A DNA stretch of 64,000 nucleotides from Gammaproteobacteria bacterium (GTDB lineage Bacteria > Pseudomonadota > Gammaproteobacteria > Pseudomonadales > Alcanivoracaceae), in assembly GCA_018067045.1 (NCBI GenBank), contig JAGPVL010000015.1:62001-126000 (forward strand). Reading direction: 5' to 3'. The notes beneath the pieces are model-generated. The model saw nothing but the letters and a program-made list of their open reading frames with translations, was not told the origin of the DNA and searched no databases. Positions 17,901 through 26,777 of the stretch are shown piece after piece. The first letter of the stretch is position 1. The number at the start of each line of letters is the position of its first letter. The translations under genes were made by a program, and so were the position numbers.

Positions 17901-19904
17901 GATGGCGGAGATGACGGCTCGGTACCGGATCAAATGACGTTTACCTTGCGCGTCACCAAGCTCGATGCCGATGCCGATTTGGTTGCCGACTACAACGACA
18001 ATTGCCCCAACGGCGCACTCGATCCAGCCGATGCCGACGATAATCCCGATCAGACCGACACTAACAGTGATGGCGAAGGTGATCTGTGTGACATCGATGA
18101 TGATGGAGACGGAATCGAAGACGTGGCCGAGGTGGCAAACGGGCTGAATCCTAAGGATTCATCTGACGCTGGGTTGGATCTAGACGGCGATGGTCTGACG
18201 AACCTAGAAGAATTTAACGCTTGTGTTGGCTCCGGAGACTATCCGGACTGCTCCAATATCGGTACGGATTCGGTTGCACCAATGATATCGCTGGTGTCGC
18301 CGTTGGTGCTCCCCTCGACGGGATACCTAACAGTGATCACACCCGTGGTCAGCGCCACCGATGGCAATGAAGGTGATACGACGGTCACGCTGGTTGATCA
18401 GGACGGAACCGCGGTGAGTGTGGGGGCGGGTAGTCGTTTTTCCTTGCGCCCTGGCCGCCATAGCTTCGTCTGGGAATCTAGCGACAGTGAGATGAATACA
18501 GCACAGCGCACACAGGTTATTGATGTGTTGCCAAGACTGTCGCTGACTAACTCACAAACCCGAGGTGAAGGGCAGTCAGCCTCTGTGCAGTTCAGCCTCA
18601 ATGGCGATGCGCCGAGCTATCCCGTCAATATCTATTACAGCTTTTCCGGTAGCGCAACGGACGCAGACATAGCGCCAGTGAATCGTACGGTCAGTATTGC
18701 TAGCGGCCAGCAAGGCAGCGCGACGCTGACGATCATTGATGACGGTCCCGGTGAAGGTGACGAAGAGCTGGTACTTACGGCGACAGGGCACAGCAATAAT
18801 ATGGTTCTTAGCCCAGCCAGCACGCATCGGCTATTGATTGTCGAGCGCCAGGTGGCGCCGGAAGTTGCACTCTCTGTGAGTCAAAATGGACGCAGCGGTA
18901 ATCATCTTTATGTCGGTGATGGCAGCGTACAAATTTCGGCTATTGCTAGCGATGCGAATGACGATGCTCTCAGTTATAGCTGGAGTGCTGTGCCCGCAAT
19001 CACGTTTACGGGCACTGATACGCTGCAGACATTTGACCCGTCTGCGTTGTCTGGCTTGTACACCCTGACGCTGGACGTTAGCGATGGCGTCGATACCACG
19101 GCGCAGCAGGTGTCGGTGCTAGTCGATGCAGGCGTGCCGCCAGTGTTGAGTGCGGGTAGCGATCAAGATGGCGACGGCATTGCTGATGCCAGCGAAGGCG
19201 ATAGTGACGCCGACGCCGACGGCATTCCGGATTATCTCGATGCGCTTGACGAACCTTTTTCGCTACAGCTGGCTGCCAGCGTTGATGGCATTGATCAGAA
19301 CTCTTTGTTGCACACGAATGAGGGGCTGCGATTGAGCGTTGGGAGCGGGGCGTTGTTTAACGGCAGCGAGGGCGCTCTACTGTTTAGCGGTACGATGCTG
19401 CCTGACACGAGCCATTCAATTGTCGGTGCGATGTACGACTTTGAAATTCGCGGACTTAATGAAGCGCAGCGAAGTGCCCATGTGGTGGTGCCACTGATTC
19501 AGCCGATTCCACCGCGGGCGGTGTACCGCAAACTCAATACTGCAGCGGGCGTCTGGTCGAACTTTATTGAGGATGGCAACAATGCGATTGCGTCGGCTGC
19601 TCGGGTAAGCAGCGGTGAGTGTCCGGCAATCAATTCAGCCGACTGGCAATCGGGCTTGAAAGCCAGTGTCACCTGTGTGCGCTTGTTGATGAATGATGGC
19701 GGCGCCAACGATGCAGACGGTGCCGTTAACGGCGTGATCCGCGATCCAGGCGGCGTCGCGGTTGCAAGAGAGGTAACAAAGGACACTGCAGTGCCATCGT
19801 CCGGTCCGAATGATGGCGCCGGTGGTTTGGGCTGGTGGTGGCTTGCGCCACTGCTGGCAACGGGCGCGCGGCGTCGTCGGGGGAAAAACGGATTTAACGC
19901 ATGA
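14946..19904 (+). CDS. Giant surface protein: cytochrome c head, GlyGly-CTERM-like tail
   Basis: A 1652-aa secreted protein of unknown function. Order: signal peptide (to AHA-Q, ~residue 23); a small class I cytochrome c-like domain with CTFCH at 47-51 and a candidate axial Met in EYMPLSG; a fibronectin III-like domain (~105-215); three near-identical 98-residue cadherin/VCBS-like repeats (~219-513); more Ig/cadherin-like domains to ~1005; a type-3/EF-hand-like calcium stretch (~1007-1090); a Calx-beta-like domain (~1198-1300); a PKD-like domain (~1305-1395); a choice-of-anchor U-like domain (VYRKLN, NDADGAVNGVIRDPGGVAV). The tail is GAGGLGWWWLAPLL then ARRRRGK, matching a GlyGly-CTERM sorting signal cut by rhombosortase. 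Its stop overlaps the start of the beta-barrel gene by four bases. Electron transfer or surface attachment is inference. Confidence 0.85.
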   Translation: MENFLRFCLLAALGACLAPAHAQVTYYGTGGINSNILYNGNYGGDACTFCHSVGGDTTLGDATYQPFETEAQVYAYTIDTMENYVDTEYMPLSGPLNQAGQNLFAAWKADGYPTNAAPEVTTRTESGVSKYAVTLRGYVQENGSNSTVRFRYRIGAGSYTYVSATSPSGSGGDGVNQSVTAAVSGLTCGTTYNYQFQADNSVSGSYVSGATEYFTTSACPTITQGASVTENISEDESPTPFSLTLNATDGDGSTLTWSIFTQAGNGTATASGTGTSKAIGYNPDANYSGADSFVVRVTDGTTPDYITVNVNMAAVNDAPVITQGASVTVNMSEDSSPTAFSRTLNATDVEGSTITWSISSVASNGTATASGTGASKAISYTPNANYNGTDSFVVQVSDGSLTDTITVNVNIAAQNDAPVITQGASVLVNMSEDSSPTPFSRTLNATDVEGSTLTWSISSVASNGTASVSGTGTSKAISYTPTANYNGSDSFNVQVSDGSLTDTITVNVSIASINDAPVITSSPSTSATEDVQYSYTVAVTDPDDAGFGSGLTLALNSATDGNAAPLAGVSFNTSTGLLTFTPTNATVSPLNFQVQVEDGDEDSSGPTVQSWAVSVDSVNDLPAISTTAPTAAAEDTLYTYTVGVSDPDDDNNGTDLIWSLSGEPMGMTISSVGVINWTPTEGVLTSGTVTVSVEDGDAVPDTENFTVTVTPVNDPPVITALPSANAREETLYQFDVLVSDPDDNSWAFSLSGAPTGMTINNSGRISWSPAEGVLASGTVTVIAADSEPLQDSATFAITVDAVNDQPSIVSSPVLTATEDTLYQYQLSVNDADIPADSFSYDLTVSPTGMLVSSGGLIQWTAGEAGPSQVTPYNVSVTARVRDGLEDGVTPALQPYIISVTPVNDSPVITDESLQQVEELSAFSLALSVTDPDDVNNGTDLSWSTVTVPGTMSLNSTGTLGWTPPEGSSGVTGVAFTDYSVTVQVADGGDDGSVPDQMTFTLRVTKLDADADLVADYNDNCPNGALDPADADDNPDQTDTNSDGEGDLCDIDDDGDGIEDVAEVANGLNPKDSSDAGLDLDGDGLTNLEEFNACVGSGDYPDCSNIGTDSVAPMISLVSPLVLPSTGYLTVITPVVSATDGNEGDTTVTLVDQDGTAVSVGAGSRFSLRPGRHSFVWESSDSEMNTAQRTQVIDVLPRLSLTNSQTRGEGQSASVQFSLNGDAPSYPVNIYYSFSGSATDADIAPVNRTVSIASGQQGSATLTIIDDGPGEGDEELVLTATGHSNNMVLSPASTHRLLIVERQVAPEVALSVSQNGRSGNHLYVGDGSVQISAIASDANDDALSYSWSAVPAITFTGTDTLQTFDPSALSGLYTLTLDVSDGVDTTAQQVSVLVDAGVPPVLSAGSDQDGDGIADASEGDSDADADGIPDYLDALDEPFSLQLAASVDGIDQNSLLHTNEGLRLSVGSGALFNGSEGALLFSGTMLPDTSHSIVGAMYDFEIRGLNEAQRSAHVVVPLIQPIPPRAVYRKLNTAAGVWSNFIEDGNNAIASAARVSSGECPAINSADWQSGLKASVTCVRLLMNDGGANDADGAVNGVIRDPGGVAVAREVTKDTAVPSSGPNDGAGGLGWWWLAPLLATGARRRRGKNGFNA
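15603..16485 (+). repeat. Three 294-bp tandem domain repeats
   Basis: Three consecutive 98-codon units, each starting near TITQGAS or VITQGAS and ending near the conserved ND. Units two and three are the most alike, with long identical runs (NMSEDSSPT, SISSVASNGTA, VQVSDGSLTDTITVNV). This points to recent internal duplication or gene conversion, while the flanking Ig-like domains are diverged. Confidence 0.85.
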
Positions 19905-20803
19905 ATGGATTATTGCGGGTGACATTTGTCGCCCTGTTATCGGGGGCAAGCGTCACTGCTGTGGCGCTAGACATGGAAAACTTCACGGTTGATGGCGATG
20001 CGACTTTTGTCTGGGATGACAACGAAAGCCAGGCGCAGTGGGAGCGTGATCAGGTGGAAGACCGCTCATTGATTGTTGGCGCACAGCTTGGCTATGGTCA
20101 TTTGCTATCGCAGACATCAATGCTGACCGGGTCGGTGTTCGCTGAGCAGAAAATTATGGATAAAGTCGGTCAGCTTGATCGCACTTCGCTGGGCCTAAAA
20201 GGCGCCTATCGCTGGCAGCCCAGCTCTGCTTTTACAGCGCCTACTATCGAGTTCAACATTGCGTGGCAGGATGATAACTATGGCGACGAGGCGCGCGATA
20301 GCGGTGTGTTGACGAGCCAGTTATTTGTTACTCGCAGACTGACTGATCGCATTACGGGTACCGCTGGGCTGCAGTACCGCAGTCGTGATTCCAGCGGCAG
20401 CGTCTGGGATTTGGACGATGCGCGCATTTTTCTCAATGTTGACTACGGCATCAGCGATGCACTGGCTACATATTTTACTTATAGCTATATCCAAGGCGAC
20501 AGCTCTTCTTCCGCGCAGCGCAGTTATTGTAATGGCGCAGCCGCCACCGATATCTTGCCGCTTATTAACGTAGCAACTGAAATTGAGGCGGATGAGGCCT
20601 TTAACGAATACCATTGTGGTGACTGGCTTGCATATCGACTCGATGCGCATTCCCACACCGCAGTATTGGGTGCTAACTACGGATTTTCTCACAGCTTTTC
20701 CGCAGATCTTTCATTTCTGTATGCCGACGTTATCTCCGATGACGATGCAGATATTTCTTACCAGCGCCATATGATTCGCGCCAGCCTGCTGAAGAGGTTC
20801 TGA
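19901..20803 (+). CDS. Outer membrane beta-barrel protein
   Basis: A 300-aa protein with a signal peptide (to about VTAVA-LD, residue 22-23) and alternating aromatic/polar strands throughout (LGYGHLL, TGTAGLQYRSR, YFTYSYIQGD). It ends in ASLLKRF; a terminal Phe is the outer-membrane insertion signal of beta-barrels. It starts inside the stop codon of the giant protein gene, and the next gene begins one base after its stop, so all three are translationally coupled. I do not recognise a specific family. At this length about 12-16 strands are possible. A role as the membrane sleeve or anchor for the haem proteins on either side is inference. Confidence 0.75.
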   Translation: MNGLLRVTFVALLSGASVTAVALDMENFTVDGDATFVWDDNESQAQWERDQVEDRSLIVGAQLGYGHLLSQTSMLTGSVFAEQKIMDKVGQLDRTSLGLKGAYRWQPSSAFTAPTIEFNIAWQDDNYGDEARDSGVLTSQLFVTRRLTDRITGTAGLQYRSRDSSGSVWDLDDARIFLNVDYGISDALATYFTYSYIQGDSSSSAQRSYCNGAAATDILPLINVATEIEADEAFNEYHCGDWLAYRLDAHSHTAVLGANYGFSHSFSADLSFLYADVISDDDADISYQRHMIRASLLKRF

Positions 20804-20804
20804 G

Positions 20805-22886
20805 ATGAAACCACTAATCAGATCACTCACCTTGCTTGTCGTTTTCGGTTTATTGGCGGCGTGTAATGAACGTGGCGATACCGAGGAATCGTCGAACCCC
20901 GTTACTGTTGAAACACCAAACAGTTTTCTGCGGTTTTTGAATAATCAGCGCGATATTGTGCTCAGCGATGACTGGACCGATGCCTACTATTACGTTGTTG
21001 ATCCCTACTTGGAGCGGCAGACACTGGCAGGTTGGAAGGCGGTCAACGGATACGATAATTGCGACGATGAGCTGCATATTATCTTCCGTGATGCGAAAGA
21101 TCTTGGCTACGGTCGCGATATGTATATGTGCAAGCACGAGCCATCAAGTCAATTCCCGGCCGGTCGCTTCGCCGTGTTCGTGCGCAACTTTATTGTGAAG
21201 GTGGAAAGTGGCGACCCCAGTAATTACGGGCCAATAAATGTTGAGGCCGCTGTTGAAGCGAATTTGACTTATCACGTTGGCACCAACGCGATTGAGTTTT
21301 CCCCGCTGGATCCTACCGATGCCTCGCCTAGCGCAGAGAAGGTGGCGAAGTTTTATACCTTTACGCCGGCGGGGAATTTGAATCGCTCGCTAGATCTTGA
21401 TGGACGTGGAAAGAAACCTGTGCCGCAGCCGTGTTTGCTTTGCCATGGCTCGACGTTGTTGCCTTGGGACACAGAGGCCGTGATGGCTTCTGCCACGCCT
21501 TGGGAGTTTCCGGACGTGCAGCAGACGCTGCGCTCTGCTAAGTACAATCAGCTGGAGTTGGAATCATTTGATTATTCCACTCAGCATCCGAGCTGGAGTC
21601 GCGGCAATCAGGAAGAACGATTACGTCGTTTTAATAACAATATTGTTGATACCTATATGGAAATGGCGGCCCGGGATAAGACTAACCCTGAGCATTGGTG
21701 TGCGGATTTCGCGATCGAATTATCGATGGGGCGTTACGACGCTGACGGCGAAGTCGATGCGCCAGCAAACAGCTGTGACAGCTATGCTTCTGTGCTCTAC
21801 AGCGGGCTTTACCAAGAAGACTATGTGCCGCGAGGCTGGCGCCAGACCGCAGAGCGGCCAGAAGGTGTCGAGACATTATTTAAGAGAGTCGTTGAGCCGC
21901 ACTGTATTTCATGTCATTCGCTGCGTGGCACCGCGGCGGGCAAACGCGTTACCGATACGACCCCGCAGCGGCGTGGCAATGCGGTTAATTTCGCTAGTTA
22001 TGAAGACTTTATTGGTTATGCAGACATTATTGAGGAGTATGTTTTTCGCCGTGGTGTAATGCCGTTGTCGTTGCGTAACTACCTCGATTTCTGGGATGAC
22101 CCAGCCGATAAGCCGGCTCTGCTGGCGAGTTTCTTGCCGGGTTTTGATACCTATACAGCCTCTGGTGCAGTGATTGAGCCAGGGCGCCCAAGGGCAAAAA
22201 TTGGTGAGGATCGTATCGCCGTGTCACCCTTGACGCTGGATGCAACGCCGAGCAAGTTCGCGTCAAGTTATCAGTGGCAACTTATTGAAGGGCCACTTGG
22301 CGCCAATGCCGTGTTTTCCTCTTCGCGCGATGCTCGCACACTGTTCAGTACTGATATGGATGGTGATTACACCGTGCGTATGACAATTGTTAATATGCTC
22401 GGCGTTGACCGCCAAGACATCGTTGTTACGATTGATTCGAGTATGTCGCCAACGCAGAACGAGTTGAACTTCTATGATGATATTAGGCCGATTTTGCAGC
22501 AGCCGGATCCATCGCAGACGAATAAGCGTGAAGCTTGCACTAATTGTCATAACAGCGTCATCGCGCCGACCAGTGCGCTCTACAGAGGCATTCCAGTTTA
22601 TTATGACGATGCCGTTGATGACCCATTCGATCCGACCGATCGCAGCCTGTACCGAGACGTTCTCACCCGTGTTGATCTGGTGGAGCCGGAGAACAGTATT
22701 TTGTTGCGTAAACCGACTCGCGATCAACACGGTGGAGGCGTGGTGCTAGATCTCGACGTGCCCGGTCATGCGGCAACACGTGCAACCATTCTTAACTGGA
22801 TTCGTGGCGGCGCTCTATGTTTTGTCGGCGATCGCACGCTTCGGCCTGATGAAGGTGAGATCAACGAAATTTGTCCGATACCGTGA
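20805..22886 (+). CDS. Tri-haem lipoprotein with PKD-like domain
   Basis: A 693-aa lipoprotein: signal peptide ending LLAAC with Cys20 and Asn at +2, compatible with outer membrane sorting. Three CXXCH c-haem sites are visible: CLLCH at 210, CISCH at 367 and CTNCH at 578. Between the second and third lies a PKD/Ig-like segment (~470-555; YQWQLIEGP, DGDYTVRMTI). The C-terminal part with its single haem site resembles the planctomycete-type cytochrome domains in which a CxNCH motif follows an ILQ segment. It ends with a strong terminator. Together with the two preceding genes it makes a haem-barrel-haem set. The electron donor and acceptor are unknown. Confidence 0.82.
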   Translation: MKPLIRSLTLLVVFGLLAACNERGDTEESSNPVTVETPNSFLRFLNNQRDIVLSDDWTDAYYYVVDPYLERQTLAGWKAVNGYDNCDDELHIIFRDAKDLGYGRDMYMCKHEPSSQFPAGRFAVFVRNFIVKVESGDPSNYGPINVEAAVEANLTYHVGTNAIEFSPLDPTDASPSAEKVAKFYTFTPAGNLNRSLDLDGRGKKPVPQPCLLCHGSTLLPWDTEAVMASATPWEFPDVQQTLRSAKYNQLELESFDYSTQHPSWSRGNQEERLRRFNNNIVDTYMEMAARDKTNPEHWCADFAIELSMGRYDADGEVDAPANSCDSYASVLYSGLYQEDYVPRGWRQTAERPEGVETLFKRVVEPHCISCHSLRGTAAGKRVTDTTPQRRGNAVNFASYEDFIGYADIIEEYVFRRGVMPLSLRNYLDFWDDPADKPALLASFLPGFDTYTASGAVIEPGRPRAKIGEDRIAVSPLTLDATPSKFASSYQWQLIEGPLGANAVFSSSRDARTLFSTDMDGDYTVRMTIVNMLGVDRQDIVVTIDSSMSPTQNELNFYDDIRPILQQPDPSQTNKREACTNCHNSVIAPTSALYRGIPVYYDDAVDDPFDPTDRSLYRDVLTRVDLVEPENSILLRKPTRDQHGGGVVLDLDVPGHAATRATILNWIRGGALCFVGDRTLRPDEGEINEICPIP

Positions 22887-22890
22887 GCAC

Positions 22891-22920
22891 AAAAAAGGCG
22901 CCTAAGGGCGCCTTTTTTTT
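22891..22920. terminator. Bidirectional terminator
   Basis: AAAGGCGCC / GGCGCCTTT stem with a TAAG loop, six A before and eight T after. It separates the cytochrome gene from the convergent DUF58 operon and can stop both. Confidence 0.92.
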
Positions 22921-22938
22921 CGCTGTAAAATAGTGAGT

Positions 22939-24366
22939 CTAGATGCGTCCAGAGCGCTTTAGTGTCAGATAAATCTGATTCAAGCGAGCGGGAAGATGCT
23001 CGGGTGTACTGTCCGCAACCATGGCGCCAGCATGACGCAAGCGTGCGTAGAGGCCTCTGCGTGCTTCTTGAAATCCTGCATCACTACTAATTAATAATGC
23101 GTCGTCGATACTGCGTACGGCGCGTTGTTGTATTGCCTGTTGTTCAGGTAATTGAATATCGGCAATTAATACGAGGTGCCGCTTAGACAGTAGTTTTACT
23201 GCGCTCATCAGTTCGGCTTCGTCATCCGGTTGTAGTCGGGTGAGCATGACAATGAGTGAGCGCTTGTGCCAGCGGCTCAGTAATAAGCGCGCGGCTTTAC
23301 TGTAATCACTTGCGTGTTTGCCCGGCTGCATCGTGTAAAGCGCATTGAGAATACGGTTGACACCGTTTTGGCCACGCACCGGCGGAATCCAACAGGGCTG
23401 CTCATTGGAAAACAGCAAAACGCCGGGCTTGTCATGCTGTTTTACTGCGCTCCAAGCGAGTAGCAGGGTGGCGTTCAGGGCATGATCAAAACCGCGCAAG
23501 CCGTTGACAGCCATAGCTAAGCGTTCGCCGCCATCAAGCATAATGATGATCTGTTGATTTTGCTCTTCTTGGTATTCGCGACTGATGAGCTTGCGGCGTC
23601 GGGCGCTGGCTTTCCAGTCGACCTGTCGGAGGCTATCACTGCTGTTATATTCGCGTAGCTGATGAAACTCAAAACCTTCGCCGCGCCGCTGCTGTTGGCG
23701 AACGCCGGGATCGAGCTTGCTTTCATGTTGTGCTTTGAGCGCATCTCGTTCGAGTACAGAAAAATCGGGATACACCGGAACATCGACGGCGGAGGGTTGC
23801 TTGATGCGACGCCAAATGAGCCCAAGCGGGCCGGGAATCCACAGCTCAATATCGCCAAAGTGCGCTTTGCCACGCGCGCTAGGTTGATAGCTATAACTGA
23901 ATGCAGTGACGCTTTTTTCACTTTTATGAATGACTTTTGGCAAGCCGGTATCGGCGTCATCGTTGGGATGATGATCGGCTATTTCAAAATAGCGAGGCAA
24001 CTCGTCGCTGGGCCAGCGTAACGTAATTTTGTGCGGTTGATGCAGTGAAAACGCCGCAGGCAGTAACCTTGTTGCGTGCGGAGCGGGGGCCCGAATCGCG
24101 ACAACGATATCGACGAGCAGCGCGAGGCCTAGTGCTACTGCACACAGAAACCATAGCGTTAAGGCTTGTGAGGAAAGCGCAGGCGCGGCGTTTAACGCCG
24201 CGATCGGTAGCAATGAGCTAGCCGCCCAAAGGCCGGTGAAGCGCAGCAGTCGAGAAGAGGCCCTGAATGTCGCGGCCGCGGTTAATCTTGCGATAACCGT
24301 TTTTTGCGCGGCAGCGCTTGTTGTCGCAGCACTCTCAGTCACGTTATCTGACACAAGGCTGCTCAT
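22939..24366 (-). CDS. DUF58 domain protein
   Basis: A 475-aa protein with two N-terminal membrane helices and a DUF58 (von Willebrand A-like) domain. The family hallmark GEGFEFHQLREYNSSDSLRQ continuing into VDWKASARRR is clear. DUF58 proteins occur next to MoxR ATPases and are thought to be their partners or substrates. It overlaps the moxR stop by four bases (ATGA) and is the last gene of the leftward cluster. Confidence 0.9.
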   Translation of the reverse strand: MSSLVSDNVTESAATTSAAAQKTVIARLTAAATFRASSRLLRFTGLWAASSLLPIAALNAAPALSSQALTLWFLCAVALGLALLVDIVVAIRAPAPHATRLLPAAFSLHQPHKITLRWPSDELPRYFEIADHHPNDDADTGLPKVIHKSEKSVTAFSYSYQPSARGKAHFGDIELWIPGPLGLIWRRIKQPSAVDVPVYPDFSVLERDALKAQHESKLDPGVRQQQRRGEGFEFHQLREYNSSDSLRQVDWKASARRRKLISREYQEEQNQQIIIMLDGGERLAMAVNGLRGFDHALNATLLLAWSAVKQHDKPGVLLFSNEQPCWIPPVRGQNGVNRILNALYTMQPGKHASDYSKAARLLLSRWHKRSLIVMLTRLQPDDEAELMSAVKLLSKRHLVLIADIQLPEQQAIQQRAVRSIDDALLISSDAGFQEARRGLYARLRHAGAMVADSTPEHLPARLNQIYLTLKRSGRI

Positions 24367-25343
24367 TGCCGCGGCGCCGCCACCTGATCGAGTAAACGAT
24401 TCAGTATTGATTCAGCATTTTGCCCTTCAATTTCGGCGTCCGCACTGAGCTGAATACGATGGCGTAACACCGGTTTTGCCACGGCTTTGATGTCGTCTGG
24501 AATAACGAAGTCTCTGCCTTCGATTAACGCGTTTGCGCGACTGGCGGTGGCCAGTGCAATGCTGGCACGTGGTCCTGCGCCGCGGGCAACGCCTTGCATG
24601 TCTCGGGTTGCGCGGACAAGACGCAGAGCGTAGTCGAGTACGGCGTCGTCGACGCTGACAGTGGTGACAGCGTGCTGCATTGCAATGATGCCGGCACCAT
24701 CGGTAATGCTTTCAAGGCCGTCGACGTTGAGGTCGTCACTGATTGTACCGTCGAGAATCATACGAACGATGTTTGCCTCGTCGGGTGCTTCCGGATAACC
24801 AATGAGAATATTAAACAGAAAGCGATCGAGCTGCGCTTCAGGTAAGGGGTAAGTGCCTTCTTGGTCGAGTGGGTTTTGCGTTGCCAGCACCATAAAGGGC
24901 TGCTCGAGTGCGAAGCAACGGCCCTCGATAGTGATCTGCCGTTCTTGCATGACTTCGAGTAATGCGGATTGAGTTTTTGCTGAGGCGCGATTGATTTCAT
25001 CGGCTAGCAATAAATTGGTAAAGGCGGGGCCTTTGCGAATACGGAACTGCTCGGTTTTGGGGTCATACATGGCGTGCCCCGTGACGTCGGTGGGCATTAA
25101 GTCCGGAGTGAACTGAATACGACCAAAGGCGGTGCTAAGACATTTTCCCAGCGTCCGCACGAGCAGGGTTTTACCAAGACCTGGTACGCCTTCTATCAAC
25201 ACATGACCATTGCTCAATAATGCAATGAGTACATCGCGAACGACGGTTTGCTGGCCAACTAAAATGCGCGACGTTGCTGCTTCAATGGCACGTGCTTTTT
25301 CAGACGCTTGTGCGATAGAAAGCGTGGTATGGGCTTCGGTCAT
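24363..25343 (-). CDS. MoxR family AAA+ ATPase
   Basis: A 326-aa AAA+ ATPase. Walker A is GVPGLGKT, Walker B is LLADEINRAS, and the sensor segment is VLATQNPLDQEGTYPLPEAQLDRF. MoxR proteins act as chaperone-like ATPases in complex assembly or envelope stress. Four-base overlaps on both sides link it to the DUF4350 and DUF58 genes. Confidence 0.95.
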   Translation of the reverse strand: MTEAHTTLSIAQASEKARAIEAATSRILVGQQTVVRDVLIALLSNGHVLIEGVPGLGKTLLVRTLGKCLSTAFGRIQFTPDLMPTDVTGHAMYDPKTEQFRIRKGPAFTNLLLADEINRASAKTQSALLEVMQERQITIEGRCFALEQPFMVLATQNPLDQEGTYPLPEAQLDRFLFNILIGYPEAPDEANIVRMILDGTISDDLNVDGLESITDGAGIIAMQHAVTTVSVDDAVLDYALRLVRATRDMQGVARGAGPRASIALATASRANALIEGRDFVIPDDIKAVAKPVLRHRIQLSADAEIEGQNAESILNRLLDQVAAPRQ

Positions 25344-26773
25344 AGCCGGTTCCTCAGTATTTGCAGAGTATCAATAAAGGCGGTGAGTTGTTGTTCGTTG
25401 TCTGGGATGTCTTTTAATGCGGCTTTGACGTCCTTGCTCGGAATACCGGACAGGGCCGCGGCAACGTCAAAGCATTTCGGTTCGTTGTTGCCTGCGGGAT
25501 GTGTTGATAGCTTGCGCATGACTTGTGCACGTAGCGGGCCGAGTAAAGTCTGCGACTGTCCCGTGCGCTGTAGAAATACGCCGCCGGCGTGCAGGTGATC
25601 GAGGAAATCACGGGCGCGTTGCGTTTCGGCGAGCAGGATTGGACCACGTCGTGGCATATACAACCAAAGAAATACAAGTAGCACAATGGTGAGAGAGATG
25701 AGCATCGGCCATGCGCGTTGCCATAGCCAATATAGTAATGGCGGCATGTCGATATTGTGTATCCACCATGCTTGTGTGGCGTCGTCGGCCAGCGTATGAA
25801 GTAGCCACGCGTGGTCGAGGTAACTGAGTTGATCGTCACGCCAGATATCGAAGTTTGTCATGGCAACAACGTCACCATCGCCATAACTTACGCGCATCAC
25901 TTGACTGCCGTATTGGTTGAATATTTCCGCTTCTATGGTTGTTTCCGTGTATGGAATAGAAGGGTAATACTCGTCATCTTCAACGTCATCGTATTGATCA
26001 ATATGCATCAGCTTGTCATCCGCTGGCAGTGCAAGGCGGCGCAATGTACCGGACAAGGTGGCGGTGCTATAGGGAATATTCAGCGTATCATCGCCGCATA
26101 GATCGACTAGACAATCTCCTTGATCATCATGATCTAAGAGTAGGCAAACCTGAACGTCTTCACTGTCCGCGCTTTGCTGAAACGAATTGGAGCTACGGAA
26201 CGCCTCAAGTGGATAGTCGACGCCCGCTAACGGGACTTCCCAAGCGCTGATGCCAAAGGAGTAAACCAGAGGATCATTGTCAGCCAAGGTTTCTTCGTCG
26301 TAGTCCGTGTTGGCGTAATTGATACGGCCATCATTGGGAGAGGGATTTTCTAGCTCGTCTTCATCAATATCTTCCAGCGTATTGCTTTCAGCTTCCTCTG
26401 CCTCGCAAGCTTCGTTCGTTTCGTTTTCCTGACTGTCGTCCTGATTCTCCTCATGATAATAGAGTGTCCTCGCAGCAATAATGAGTCTGCCGCCTTGCCT
26501 AACCCAGTCATGGAGCTGGTCGATTTGCGATTCGCTTAGCTGCGAGCGATGTTTATCCATGATGAGTAGCGTGTCGGTGCTTGGTAGTGGAAATAAGGAC
26601 GCGGAGCCATATATTTGCCGACTACTGATATTGTCTTGCGCAAGCAACAACGTTGCCGCTTGCCATGGCCTGTTCGGTGAGCTTTTGTGTTCAACATATT
26701 GGTAGTGCTCTGTCAGAAAGAACAGACCAATCAATATGGATGCCGCCAGTGCAATGAGTAAGTAGCGCTTCAT
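25340..26773 (-). CDS. DUF4350 domain membrane protein
   Basis: A 477-aa protein. I chose ATG 26773 (MKRYLLIALAAS), four bases after the upstream gene's stop; the longer frame to 26848 would overlap that gene. It has an N-terminal membrane helix, then a DUF4350 domain of the ThuA/GATase-like fold (LLIMDKHR, WVRQGGRLIIAA). A highly acidic insert lies near residues 110-160, and a membrane helix sits near residue 370 (PMLISLTIVLLVFLWLYMP). DUF4350 proteins are regular members of MoxR-DUF58-DUF4129 clusters. The molecular role is unknown. Confidence 0.82.
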   Translation of the reverse strand: MKRYLLIALAASILIGLFFLTEHYQYVEHKSSPNRPWQAATLLLAQDNISSRQIYGSASLFPLPSTDTLLIMDKHRSQLSESQIDQLHDWVRQGGRLIIAARTLYYHEENQDDSQENETNEACEAEEAESNTLEDIDEDELENPSPNDGRINYANTDYDEETLADNDPLVYSFGISAWEVPLAGVDYPLEAFRSSNSFQQSADSEDVQVCLLLDHDDQGDCLVDLCGDDTLNIPYSTATLSGTLRRLALPADDKLMHIDQYDDVEDDEYYPSIPYTETTIEAEIFNQYGSQVMRVSYGDGDVVAMTNFDIWRDDQLSYLDHAWLLHTLADDATQAWWIHNIDMPPLLYWLWQRAWPMLISLTIVLLVFLWLYMPRRGPILLAETQRARDFLDHLHAGGVFLQRTGQSQTLLGPLRAQVMRKLSTHPAGNNEPKCFDVAAALSGIPSKDVKAALKDIPDNEQQLTAFIDTLQILRNRL

Positions 26774-26777
26774 CAAT

